In this document: piece by piece, positions 43,856 through 52,284 of the stretch
Numbering within the stretch: the stretch's first letter is position 1
How the letters are laid out: each line of letters starts with the position of its first letter
NCBI RefSeq assembly: GCF_016811235.1
Contig: NZ_JAFBID010000008.1
Location: forward strand, 1-64,000
From: Microvirga arabica
GTDB lineage: Bacteria > Pseudomonadota > Alphaproteobacteria > Rhizobiales > Beijerinckiaceae
Direction: 5' to 3'
Length of the DNA: 64,000 bases
Made by a program: the position numbers and the translations under genes
Notes under the pieces: model-generated
Database searches by the model: none
Told to the model about the DNA's origin: nothing
Seen by the model: only the letters and a program-made list of their open reading frames with translations

Positions 43856-44599
43856 ATGAAATCCGCCCTGTTCCGCCGCGTCCCTGCGGACCCGCCTCAT
43901 CTCAAGGTTCTGCATGAGGGCCAAGCCTTTAAGGTGGCCCTCAAACGCCGTCCCACGGCCAAACGGATCACGCTGCGCGTCTCCAACGCGACCGGCGAGG
44001 TCGTGCTGTCGATCCCCGAGCGCACCGATGTGGGCCTGGCCCAGAAATTCGCCGACAGCCACAGCCAGTGGATCGCCACCCGGCTCGCCAGGGTGCCCGA
44101 GCGGGTGGTTTTCGAGCCGGGCGCGGTGGTGCCCGTTCGCGGCGTCCTCCACCGGATCGTCCACTGGTCGTCGATCCGCGGCGTGACCCAGGTCGCAAAG
44201 GGCGGCGCCGGTGAGCCGATCATCGCGGTGGCGGGCGAGGCCGCCCATGTGGCTCGCCGGGTACGGGACTTCCTCGAGGTGGAGGCCAAGAAGGATTTCG
44301 CCGCTGCGGTGAAGAAGCATACGGCCCAGCTGGGCGTCTCGGCCAAGCGCATCACCGTGCGCGACACCAAGAGCCGCTGGGGGTCGTGCTCGGCCAATGG
44401 GGCGCTCAACTTCTCCTGGCGCCTGATCATGGCCCCGCCCTTCGTGCTCGACTACCTCGCGGCCCACGAGGTGGCGCACCTGCGCGAACTCAACCATTCC
44501 CACCGCTTCTGGAAGATCACCCACCAGCTCTGCCCCCGCACCGACGAGGCGGAGGCCTGGCTCAAAGCCTACGGCAGCGCCCTGCACCGGATCGGGTGA
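43856..44599 (+). CDS. YgjP-type (DUF45) zinc metallopeptidase
   Basis: This 247-residue predicted metalloprotease has the zinc motif AAHEVAHLRELNHSHRFW (HExxH with the third His downstream) and the family block TVRDTKSRWGSCSANGALNF just before. The N-terminal half (about 20-120) is beta-rich (KRITLRVSNATGEVVLSIPE). It belongs to the M48-related DUF45/SprT-like group near restriction or repair proteins in some genomes, but no partner is seen here. The ATG at 43856 is chosen; a longer frame starting at 43670 overlaps the phaZ end without similarity. Confidence 0.85.
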   Translation: MKSALFRRVPADPPHLKVLHEGQAFKVALKRRPTAKRITLRVSNATGEVVLSIPERTDVGLAQKFADSHSQWIATRLARVPERVVFEPGAVVPVRGVLHRIVHWSSIRGVTQVAKGGAGEPIIAVAGEAAHVARRVRDFLEVEAKKDFAAAVKKHTAQLGVSAKRITVRDTKSRWGSCSANGALNFSWRLIMAPPFVLDYLAAHEVAHLRELNHSHRFWKITHQLCPRTDEAEAWLKAYGSALHRIG

Positions 44600-44656
44600 G
44601 GGGCACCGCATCATCGTGGCAGGTCCTGTGTCGGCCGCCCCTTTTTGAACCACAGC

Positions 44657-44756
44657 CTCATTCTGAGAAGCAGACGCAATCTGCGTCTCGAAGGATCATC
44701 CAGTGCCTTCTGGAGCCTCCTTCGAGACGGCGCTGACGCGCCTCCTCAGGATGAGG
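44657..44756. repeat. CTCATCCTGAGG-family palindromic repeat, copy 2
   Basis: Same architecture as the repeat at 24257-24357: CTCATTCTGAG at the left, CCTCAGGATGAGG at the right and internal GTCTCGAAGGAT / CTCCTTCGAGAC arms. The left arm carries two changes, so the outer stem is imperfect. The right arm and centre are almost unchanged. Confidence 0.8.
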
Positions 44757-44881
44757 TCGGAGGGAAACGACACGGAGTGAAGGGGCGAGGGCGGTGATGA
44801 CGTGAGAGGCCTCTTAGTGAGTGACAGGTCCTTCGTTTCGGCTTAGTCGAAACCCTCCGTCATTGCTGCTGTCCCAAAGAA

Positions 44882-46081
44882 ATGCTCAAGCCCGACACCC
44901 TGGCCCTCACCGTCGTCCTGGCGCTGCTCACCGCTTTGGGGCCCCTGTCAACGGACATGTACCTGCCCTCGCTGCCGGCGATCGCGGCGGGCCTTGGGGC
45001 GACCACGGGCCAGACGCAGCTCACGCTCTCGGCCTTTCTCCTCGGCTTTGCCGCCGGGCAGTTCTTCTATGGGCCGATCTCCGACCGGATCGGGAGGAAG
45101 CCCGTGCTGCTGTTCGGGCTCGGGCTCTTCACCCTGGCGAGCCTCATCTGCGCGTTCGCACCCAACATTGAGACCCTGATCGGCGCGCGCTTCCTGCAGG
45201 CGCTGGGCGCCTCCGGCCCCATCGTGCTCGGGCGCGCCATCGTGCGCGATTTCTACGAGGGGCCGCGGGCCGGGCGGGAATTGTCGCGCATGGGCACGAT
45301 CATGGGCGTGGTTCCGGCTGCCGCCCCTATCCTCGGCGGCGTGATCGAGCGCGTCTCGGGGTGGCGCGTGACCTTCGCGGTCATGATCCTGTTCGGCATC
45401 GCCATGGCGGCCGTCATCAGCCTGCGCATGCCGGAGACCATCCGGAAGAAGTCTGAGATGCCGATCTCCTTCGGGACGATCCTGCGCGGCTTCCAAGTGC
45501 TGCTTGGCCACCCGGGCTACCGCACCTATGTGGGCCTCTCCATGCTCACCTATGGCGGGCTCTTCGCCTTCATCTCGGGCTCGTCCTTCGTGCTGCAGCA
45601 GATCTACGGGCTGGATGAACTGGCTTTTGCCTTCTCCTTCACCTTCGTGGTGGTGGGCTTCATCGGCGGCACATACCTCGCGCAGCATCTCGTGGGACGG
45701 CGCGGGCTCGACGGCACGATCCGGCTCGGCGTTGCGTGCCTCGCCATCGGCGGCGCCATCATGCTGGCCCTGGTTCTTGCAGGCGTGCCGTCCTCGCTCA
45801 GCATCAGCGCCCCCATGGCGATCTATGGCATCGGCGTCGGCCTCACCATGCCGCAATCCATGGCCTCGGCCCTGATGCCCTTCCCGGAGCGGGCCGGCGC
45901 GGCGTCGTCGCTGCTCGGCATCTGCCAGATGACGTTTGCCGCCATCGTGGGCATCGCCCTCGGGCGCAACCTCGATGCCTCGGCGATTCCGCTGCCCGCG
46001 ACGATCGCGACAACCGGTGTGCTGGCGCTGATCCTGTTCCTGGCAACGAGCCGTGCACGAGGGCATCAGCCCAGGGGCTGA
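44882..46081 (+). CDS. Bcr/CflA-family multidrug efflux MFS transporter
   Basis: This twelve-helix drug:proton antiporter of the DHA1 family has 399 residues. Typical Bcr/CflA features are LGPLSTDMYLPSLPAIA in the first helix, GQFFYGPISDRIGRKPVLL (motif A), GARFLQALGASGPIVLGRAI, VPAAAPILGGVI (motif C) and MPQSMASALMPFPERAGAAS. It probably exports bicyclomycin- or chloramphenicol-like compounds or peptides. The stop overlaps the end of a convergent DUF1330 gene by 16 bp. Confidence 0.9.
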   Translation: MLKPDTLALTVVLALLTALGPLSTDMYLPSLPAIAAGLGATTGQTQLTLSAFLLGFAAGQFFYGPISDRIGRKPVLLFGLGLFTLASLICAFAPNIETLIGARFLQALGASGPIVLGRAIVRDFYEGPRAGRELSRMGTIMGVVPAAAPILGGVIERVSGWRVTFAVMILFGIAMAAVISLRMPETIRKKSEMPISFGTILRGFQVLLGHPGYRTYVGLSMLTYGGLFAFISGSSFVLQQIYGLDELAFAFSFTFVVVGFIGGTYLAQHLVGRRGLDGTIRLGVACLAIGGAIMLALVLAGVPSSLSISAPMAIYGIGVGLTMPQSMASALMPFPERAGAASSLLGICQMTFAAIVGIALGRNLDASAIPLPATIATTGVLALILFLATSRARGHQPRG

Positions 46082-46413
46082 TCCGCCGGGACTCCGGCGA
46101 GCACATCCGTTGCCTTGTGATCGGCATCGACGCCCTCGATGAAAAAGACATCGCCGCGCGAGTTTCGGGTGCGCAGGGGCAGGATCTGCCGATACGCGGG
46201 AGAGTCATACCACGCGTGGGCGCTGTCCCGGTCCGGAAACGCGATCACGATCAGGTCTCCCGACCAGGAGCCTTCCATCATTGTCACCTTTCCCCCGTGA
46301 ATGATGAAACGGCCGCCGAAGGGCTCGAGCGTTGCGTCGATGTGCTTGAGATACGCGACGATGTCGGGACCGACATTCACATCGTGCAGATGACCGACGG
46401 CATAGGCAGGCAT
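46066..46413 (-). CDS. DUF1330 family protein (ferredoxin-like fold)
   Basis: This 115-residue protein of the dimeric alpha-beta barrel type has YAVGHLHDVNVGPDIVAYL, LEPFGGRFIIHGGKVTMMEG, LIVIAFPDRDSAHAWYDSPAY and LPLRTRNSRGDVFFIEG. DUF1330 proteins are small cytosolic proteins of unknown reaction. GAAGGAG lies 8 nt before the ATG at 46413. The gene is convergent with the Bcr/CflA pump. Confidence 0.85.
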   Translation of the reverse strand: MPAYAVGHLHDVNVGPDIVAYLKHIDATLEPFGGRFIIHGGKVTMMEGSWSGDLIVIAFPDRDSAHAWYDSPAYRQILPLRTRNSRGDVFFIEGVDADHKATDVLAGVPADQPLG

Positions 46414-46513
46414 GGCAGGCTCCTTCGTTTGATGAAGGGAGCATGTCGTGTGGAGAGAGGGCTGGCGATTACGTGCGGGGTAATCTCTACCGAGCTTGTT
46501 CAAGCCCGCCACT

Positions 46514-46647
46514 GTCATTCCGGGGCGAGCGGTAGCGAGAGCCCGGAATCCATAACCGCTAACGCTGCAGAATTAGGAGCCGGGTGAGCCGAGATGTTCT
46601 TTCCTGACGCTGTCATTCCGGGCTCGCCTGCGGCGCCCCGGAATGAC
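46514..46647. repeat. GTCATTCCGGGGC-family inverted repeat, copy 2
   Basis: It opens with GTCATTCCGGGGCGAGC as in copy 1 (40117), shares GAGCCCGGAATCCATAACCGC with copy 3 (52133), and closes with a compact second palindrome GTCATTCCGGGCTCGCC ... GGCGCCCCGGAATGAC (46612-46647). Confidence 0.82.
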
Positions 46648-46670
46648 AGCGTCAGAGGTAAAGGCGAGCC

Positions 46671-48683
46671 TTAAAGTCCGAACAGCTTCTCAAAGAAGTT
46701 CTTCTCGCGGCTCGCGCGTCGCTGGGGCGCGGGCGCGACCCAGCTGCCTTCGCCGTCCGCATTGGCGTAGCGCGGTCCGCCTGCGCCTGCGCCGGGAATG
46801 TCCGACGGGGTGCGCATGCGCTCGAGGCCGGGCAGGGGGACGGGCTGCTTGTCCTTGAGGGCAGCCGTCATGAAGTTGTGCCAGACTTCCGTGGGCAGGT
46901 TACCGCCGGTCACGCGCTTCGTGAGCGCGCCGTCGTCGTTGCCGAGCCACACGCCGGCCACGAGATTGCCGGAAAAGCCCACGAACCAGGCATCCTTGTA
47001 GTCGTCGGTGGTGCCGGTCTTGCCGGCGAGAGTCCAGCCGGGGATCTGTGCCTTCTGGGCAGTGCCGATGACGAAGACGTTGTGCATCATGTCGTTCATC
47101 TGGGCCACGACGCCGGGATCGATGACGCGCCCGAGGCCGCCCGAGCTCGGGCGCTTGTAGATGAGCTTGCCGTCGGTGGTCTTCACCTGGGTGATCACGT
47201 AGGGCGTCACGCCGATGCCGCCATTGGCGAAGGCCGCGTAGGCGGAGACCAGCTCCAGCGGCGTCACCTCGGAGGTGCCGAGCGCGAGCGAGCCGTTGGC
47301 CTGCAGCGGAGACGAGATGCCGAGACGCTGCGCGGTCTGCGCCACCGTCTTGGGACCCACCTCCATGTTGAGCTTCACCGCGACGGTGTTGAGCGAGAGC
47401 GCCAGCGCATCGCGGATCGTGATCGGCCCGCGATACTTGCGGTCGTAGTTCTTGGGCGCCCAGCCCTTGTAGGCGACGGGCGCATCCTCCATCACCATGT
47501 CGGGGGTGTAGCCTCGCTCCATGGCGGCGAGATAGACGAAGGGCTTGAAGGACGAGCCCGGCTGGCGGCGGGCCGCGATGGCCCGGTTGAACTGGCTCGT
47601 CTCGTAATTGCGCCCGCCGACCAGGGCTTTGACGGCCCCGTCCGGCTGCATGGCGACGACCGCGCCCTGGCTCACGTTGAACTTCTGGCCCTTGGCGTTG
47701 AGCTCGTCCACCAGCACGCGTTCGGCTGCGGATTGCAGCGCAGGCTCGACGGTGGTCGAGACCACGATGTCGGACTCGACGGTGCCGACGAAATCGTCGA
47801 GCACGTCCATCACGTAATCGGCCGCGTAATTGGCCGATCCCGCGCCGTTCGGGCGAACAGGCTCGGCGGGCGCGCTGAGGGCCGTCTTGGTCATCCCCGG
47901 CGTGATGAAGCCGAGGTCGTTCATGGCCGCGATCACGAGCTCAGCGCGCGCCTGCGCCCGCTCCGGATAGCGGTTGGGAGCGAGCCGCGACGGCGACTGG
48001 ACGAGGCCCGCCAGCACGGCGGCTTCCGACAGCGACACGCTGCGCGCGGACTTGCCGTAATAGCGCTGGGCGGCCGCCTCGACGCCATAGGCGCCGGCGC
48101 CGAAATAGACCCGGTTGAGATAGAGTTCGAGGAGCTGGTCCTTCGAGTAGTTGCGCTCGAGCCAGAGCGCCAGGATCGCCTCCTGGATCTTGCGCGAGGC
48201 GGTGCGCTCCTGGGTGAGGAACAGGTTCTTGGCAAGCTGTTGGGTAAGTGTCGAGCCGCCCTGCAGACCGCCGCTGTTGCTCAGGTTGCGGTAGACCGCG
48301 CGGGCGATGCCGATCGGGTCGATGCCGTAATGGTCGTAGAAGCGCCGGTCCTCGATGGCCACGAAGGCTCTTGGAAGATAGGGCGGCAATTCCTTGAGCG
48401 TGACCGTGCGGCCGCCCGTCTCGCCGCGATTGGCGAGGAACGAGCCGTCGCTCGCCAGGATGGCGATGTTCGGCGGGCGCTTGGGCACCGCAAGCTGGTC
48501 GATGGGCGGGAGCTGCGAGGCATAATAGGCCACGATGCCGCCGACGCCGATCACGCCCCAGAGGCAGAGCACGAGACCGGCATAGATCAGCTTGCTGAAG
48601 AGCGAGCGGCCGCCGCGGCGCTTGGCTTTCTTAGGCCGTGAAGGCCTGCCGCCGCCTGGTCCAGAAGCTCGCCTGCGCGCCAT
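46671..48683 (-). CDS. Penicillin-binding protein 1A (bifunctional)
   Basis: This class A PBP makes and crosslinks peptidoglycan. The 670-residue protein has a basic N-terminus, one membrane anchor at about 27-52, and a GT51 transglycosylase domain (about 75-260) with catalytic EDRRFYDHYGIDPIGI and GGSTLTQQLAKN. The transpeptidase domain (about 330-600) has SxxK in PGSSFKP, SLN and KTGTTDDYKDAW. The C-terminal tail is Pro/Arg-rich. The ATG at 48683 is preceded by GGGGAA; a longer frame from 48848 is unsupported. It is divergent from the antiporter gene. Confidence 0.93.
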   Translation of the reverse strand: MARRRASGPGGGRPSRPKKAKRRGGRSLFSKLIYAGLVLCLWGVIGVGGIVAYYASQLPPIDQLAVPKRPPNIAILASDGSFLANRGETGGRTVTLKELPPYLPRAFVAIEDRRFYDHYGIDPIGIARAVYRNLSNSGGLQGGSTLTQQLAKNLFLTQERTASRKIQEAILALWLERNYSKDQLLELYLNRVYFGAGAYGVEAAAQRYYGKSARSVSLSEAAVLAGLVQSPSRLAPNRYPERAQARAELVIAAMNDLGFITPGMTKTALSAPAEPVRPNGAGSANYAADYVMDVLDDFVGTVESDIVVSTTVEPALQSAAERVLVDELNAKGQKFNVSQGAVVAMQPDGAVKALVGGRNYETSQFNRAIAARRQPGSSFKPFVYLAAMERGYTPDMVMEDAPVAYKGWAPKNYDRKYRGPITIRDALALSLNTVAVKLNMEVGPKTVAQTAQRLGISSPLQANGSLALGTSEVTPLELVSAYAAFANGGIGVTPYVITQVKTTDGKLIYKRPSSGGLGRVIDPGVVAQMNDMMHNVFVIGTAQKAQIPGWTLAGKTGTTDDYKDAWFVGFSGNLVAGVWLGNDDGALTKRVTGGNLPTEVWHNFMTAALKDKQPVPLPGLERMRTPSDIPGAGAGGPRYANADGEGSWVAPAPQRRASREKNFFEKLFGL

Positions 48684-48901
48684 CGTTCCCCCTGCCCGGT
48701 CCTCGGGCGAGAGGCGAAATTCCAGCTCCCCCGCTTGCTCAGCGGGCGCATCGAACACCGGCTCGCGCCGATCACGTCCGTTCGCCACGTCTTTTATGAC
48801 CCCGCATTCACGCGACCGGTAGGTCCGGCCTTTCATGCTCTGAGGCACCCTAATTGTGGCGGTTTAAGGGGCAGTTAATGGGGATTAACGGCTTCACGCT
48901 C

Positions 48902-48926
48902 GGAACTGCCGAGTCTGGCCCGCGTT
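48902..48926 (+). promoter_or_regulatory. Possible EcfG-type promoter ahead of the antiporter
   Basis: GGAAC (48902-48906) and CGTT (48923-48926) are 16 bp apart, matching the EcfG consensus. The predicted start would fall at or just before the ATG at 48936, implying a leaderless message or a later translation start. Confidence 0.4.
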
Positions 48927-48935
48927 CGCTGCCTT

Positions 48936-50249
48936 ATGAATGCTTACATCCTCGTCCTGGCCGGGTTCGGAGCCCTTGTGCTGCTGACCGCGTGGCTCCC
49001 GATGCTCCTGAAGGAGCTGCCGTTGTCCCTGCCGATCTTCTGCGTCGGCCTCGGAGCAGTGATCTTTTCCCTTCCGCCTGTGCCCGGCATCGCTCCCCAC
49101 CCGCAGGAGCATCTGGCGATCACGGAACGGCTGACGGAGTTCATCGTAATCATCGCGCTGATGGGCGCAGGCCTGAAGCTCGACCGGCCCCTCGCCTGGG
49201 CGAGCTGCATGCTCACCTGGCGCCTGCTCGGCATCGCCATGCCGCTCACCATCGCGGCTCTGGCGATTCTGGGCCACACCCTGCTCGGGCTTGGTGCTGC
49301 CACGGCGATCCTGCTGGCGGCCTCTCTTGCCCCTACCGATCCGGTTCTGGCGAGCGATGTGCAGGTCGGGCCGCCAGGGGAGGGCATGGAGGACGAGGTC
49401 CGCTTCACCTTGACGTCGGAGGCAGGCCTCAATGACGGGCTGGCCTTTCCCTTCGTCAACCTTGCCGTTGCCCTCGCGCTTGCCAGCCAGTCCGGCGAGC
49501 CCTGGCTCCTCCACTGGCTGAGCGTGGATGTGATCTGGAAGCTGGGGGCGGGGGTTGCCATGGGCTGGGTGGTCGGGCGAAGCCTTGGATGGCTGACCTT
49601 CCGGCTCCCCAACCGCGCCAAGCTCTCCCGCACCGGAGACGGCTTCGTAGCCCTGGGCATCACCTGCCTAGCTTATGGCCTGACCGAAATGGTCCATGGC
49701 TATGGCTTTCTCGCCGTGTTCGTGGCGGCGCTCGGCCTGAGGTCGGTGGAGCGGAATCATGAATACCACGAGAAGCTGCACGACTTTGTGGAGCAGCTCG
49801 AGCGGCTGCTCATGATGGTGCTTCTCGTCATCTTCGGTGGCGCCCTGGCGGAAGGGGGGCTCCTCATCCTGAACTGGCAGGTTGTTCTTTATGCCATTCT
49901 GGCGATCTTCCTGGTGCGGCCCCTGATCGGATGGATCAGCCTTCTCGGGCGGGACCAGAAATGGGACGAGAAAGCCGTGATCAGCTTCTTCGGCATCCGG
50001 GGCCTCGGCTCGGCCTATTATCTCGCCTATGGGCTCAATCACGCGTCGTTCGAGGAGCCGCATCTGCTGTGGGGCACCATGGGGCTGATCGTGCTGATCT
50101 CCATCGTGCTGCACGGAACGACCGTCACGCCCATCATGCGCTATCTTGACCGACAGCGACAGAAAGGCGGCGATGCGGCGGATGCTGCCGGTCCGACCCA
50201 TGTGGAACCGGCTCCTGCTTCCGCACTATCGAGTCACCGTACAGGATAG
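48936..50249 (+). CDS. CPA1-family sodium/proton antiporter
   Basis: This cation:proton antiporter of 437 residues has about twelve to thirteen membrane helices. Diagnostic blocks are LAPTDPVLASDVQVGPPGEG (ion-binding TDP in helix 5), TLTSEAGLNDGLAFPFVNLA (the SEAGxNDG motif of NhaP/NHX-type antiporters) and VISFFGIRGLGSAYYLAYGL near the end. It exchanges Na+ or K+ for H+ for pH and salt homeostasis. A possible EcfG promoter lies 10 bp before the ATG, which would tie it to stress. Confidence 0.9.
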   Translation: MNAYILVLAGFGALVLLTAWLPMLLKELPLSLPIFCVGLGAVIFSLPPVPGIAPHPQEHLAITERLTEFIVIIALMGAGLKLDRPLAWASCMLTWRLLGIAMPLTIAALAILGHTLLGLGAATAILLAASLAPTDPVLASDVQVGPPGEGMEDEVRFTLTSEAGLNDGLAFPFVNLAVALALASQSGEPWLLHWLSVDVIWKLGAGVAMGWVVGRSLGWLTFRLPNRAKLSRTGDGFVALGITCLAYGLTEMVHGYGFLAVFVAALGLRSVERNHEYHEKLHDFVEQLERLLMMVLLVIFGGALAEGGLLILNWQVVLYAILAIFLVRPLIGWISLLGRDQKWDEKAVISFFGIRGLGSAYYLAYGLNHASFEEPHLLWGTMGLIVLISIVLHGTTVTPIMRYLDRQRQKGGDAADAAGPTHVEPAPASALSSHRTG

Positions 50250-50284
50250 ATCCTTCACGCACCCGGCTTCAGGAGGCGATCGCT

Positions 50285-50557
50285 TTAATCGGCCGTTGTC
50301 GGATCGATGACTGAGCGGACCTGCGAGATGCTGTCGGCCGGGAATCCTGCCTTCTGGGCATGCTCGCGGATCATCCCCTCGTCCGGTGCCCGGTAGACGC
50401 AGTAGATCTTGTTGTCCGTGACATAGCTGTGAACCCACTGGATCTCGGGGCCCAGCTCGCGAAGGGTATCGCACGAGGTTCTGGAGGCCTGCTGCAGGTC
50501 CGCGGCAGACAGATTGCCCACGTTCGGCATATTTCGTTCGATCACGAATTGCGGCAT
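50285..50557 (-). CDS. DUF4242 family protein
   Basis: This 90-residue small protein matches the DUF4242 (nickel-binding-like, ferredoxin fold) family through MPQFVIERNMPNVGNLSAAD, IQWVHSYVTDNKIYCVYRAP and MIREHAQKAGFPADSI. Function is unknown, and metal binding is only suggested for relatives. It is convergent with the antiporter gene, 35 bp from its stop. Confidence 0.82.
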   Translation of the reverse strand: MPQFVIERNMPNVGNLSAADLQQASRTSCDTLRELGPEIQWVHSYVTDNKIYCVYRAPDEGMIREHAQKAGFPADSISQVRSVIDPTTAD

Positions 50558-50678
50558 GGCTCATTCGCCGGTTTTCCGGCGCCTCCCTCTGCCGAACCAA
50601 AGCGGCTCCGGCGTCGGTCAGGGTCTGCTCATATCGCAAGCCTGGCAACTCCCCCAGAGGGGTAGGCCAGCGCCCCTG

Positions 50679-52118
50679 CTACTCCGCTGCGAGCGGCAGC
50701 TCGCCGGTTTCCAGGTTGGCCTGGGCCAGATCGTGGATGCGGCGCAGATCACCCAGAAATGCCTCGTAGGCCTCCCGCTTCGTCGCCTCGTCGGGCAGGC
50801 GCAGCAGGTAGCTCGGATGCACAGTGATGTAGCCCTCATAGGCGCCGAACTTGGCGCGTCCCCGCGAGCGCGTGATCGGCGTCGCCTTGCCGGAGAGCGC
50901 GAGAACGGCGGTCGCGCCGAGCGCCACCACGAGCTTGGGCCGCACCAGCTCCAGCTCCTTCATCAGCCAGGGCCGGTAGTGCTTCACCTCGCCGGCCGTG
51001 GGCTTGGAATGGATGCGCCGGTGGCCGCGCTGCTCGAACTTGAAGTGCTTCACCGCATTGGTGAGATAGGCTTGGCTACGCCCAATCCCGGTTTCCCTCA
51101 TGGCTTTGGTGAGAAGCTTGCCGGCGGGGCCAACGAAGGGCCGCCCCTGCAGGTCCTCCTGGTCGCCCGGCTGCTCGCCGACGAAGACGATCTCGGCATG
51201 GTGCGGGCCTTCGCCGAAGACGGCCTGCGTGGCGCCGGGCACCAGCGGGCCAGCTTTCGCGATGATGGCGTTGAGCTCTTCAAGCGTCTTCGGTTCCTGA
51301 TCCCACATGGCCTCGAGGGCGCGTTCCGGCGTGCGTTTGGTGGGCATCGTCGCCTCCTGTTCGATCATCCGTTCAACGCGCTGAGCGGCGGTTTGGATCA
51401 GGCCGGGAATGGCGGCGGTCTCGGGCATGTTGCGCCAGTACTTCTTGGGCATCTCGGCCCGCATGGCCGTGGGATTGACACGCGCCGGGTTGAACACGCT
51501 CTCGTAATAGCCGCGCCAGCCCTCCTCGAAGCTGTCCTCCACGGGCGCATCTTCCCGTTGCGCGGGCGGGCCGAAGGCGAGCTCATGCCGATCCCAGCGC
51601 GCGGAGCCGATGGGCGTGAGGATCGTCCAGTCCATCGACCGGAAACGGTCGACGAAGAAGGGCGCTGCCGCCTCCAAAATGAAATGCTCCGGCTCGAACC
51701 AGGCGGCGAAGCGTTCAAGCTCTCCCTGCATCCGGCGGAAGCGCACGAAGGCGTGCATCTTGTGCAGGTCGCGCCGCACGGAGCGGGCCATCAGGTCGAT
51801 GCGGTGCACCAGCGGATCGCTTGCGACCTCCAACAGATCGCGTTCGCCGTTCAGGACGCGCCAGACGAGGCTGTAAAGCAGAGCGTAGCGCTCGGGATCG
51901 CTGTGGCAGACCACCTGCTCGATCAGCCGCGACACGCCTTTCGGGATGGTGACCGGCGGCGCCTCAGCGACCGTCTCGTTGCCGAAGAGTCCCGGCGCAT
52001 CGTCGACGGCGAACATCACATGCTGCGGCGCGAGTTCCTCGGCAATCAGCCAGCGCACCGCCTTGCGGAAGGTTTGCAGATCCGCGCCGGTTTTGAGGGT
52101 GATGCGGTGGAGGGTCAT
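50679..52118 (-). CDS. UdgX-family uracil-DNA glycosylase fused to DUF4130
   Basis: This 479-residue two-domain protein has an N-terminal DUF4130 (about 1-225; LLYSLVWRVLNGERDLLEVA, HKMHAFVRFR, PVEDSFEEGWRGYYESVFNP) found beside a radical-SAM partner in other bacteria. The C-terminal family 4-like UDG domain (about 290-475) has GEQPGDQED (314-322), HPSYLLR (434-440) and the UdgX-specific loop RRIHSKP (367-373). His370 of that loop is the residue that forms a covalent bond with DNA in UdgX, so it probably makes a suicide adduct at uracil. Partner gene: the radical-SAM protein at 52285-53499, just upstream on the same strand. Confidence 0.92.
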   Translation of the reverse strand: MTLHRITLKTGADLQTFRKAVRWLIAEELAPQHVMFAVDDAPGLFGNETVAEAPPVTIPKGVSRLIEQVVCHSDPERYALLYSLVWRVLNGERDLLEVASDPLVHRIDLMARSVRRDLHKMHAFVRFRRMQGELERFAAWFEPEHFILEAAAPFFVDRFRSMDWTILTPIGSARWDRHELAFGPPAQREDAPVEDSFEEGWRGYYESVFNPARVNPTAMRAEMPKKYWRNMPETAAIPGLIQTAAQRVERMIEQEATMPTKRTPERALEAMWDQEPKTLEELNAIIAKAGPLVPGATQAVFGEGPHHAEIVFVGEQPGDQEDLQGRPFVGPAGKLLTKAMRETGIGRSQAYLTNAVKHFKFEQRGHRRIHSKPTAGEVKHYRPWLMKELELVRPKLVVALGATAVLALSGKATPITRSRGRAKFGAYEGYITVHPSYLLRLPDEATKREAYEAFLGDLRRIHDLAQANLETGELPLAAE

Positions 52119-52132
52119 GACTGCTCTCCCGT

Positions 52133-52269
52133 GTCATTCCGGGGCGAGTGAAACGAGAGCCCGGAATCCATAACCGCTGACGGCGCAGGAAGAGGCGCAA
52201 CACGGATCATCCCTTCTTGATCCGTCGTGTTTATGGATTTCCACACCTTCGGCGCGGCTTCGGAATGAT
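52133..52269. repeat. GTCATTCCGGGGC-family inverted repeat, copy 3
   Basis: GTCATTCCGGGGCGAG and GAGCCCGGAATCCATAACCGC on the left face TGTTTATGGATTTCC and CGGAATGAT on the right. The right arm has decayed more than in copies 1 and 2. It separates the two genes of the repair pair. Confidence 0.8.
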
Positions 52270-52284
52270 AGCTCGTTGTTTGGA

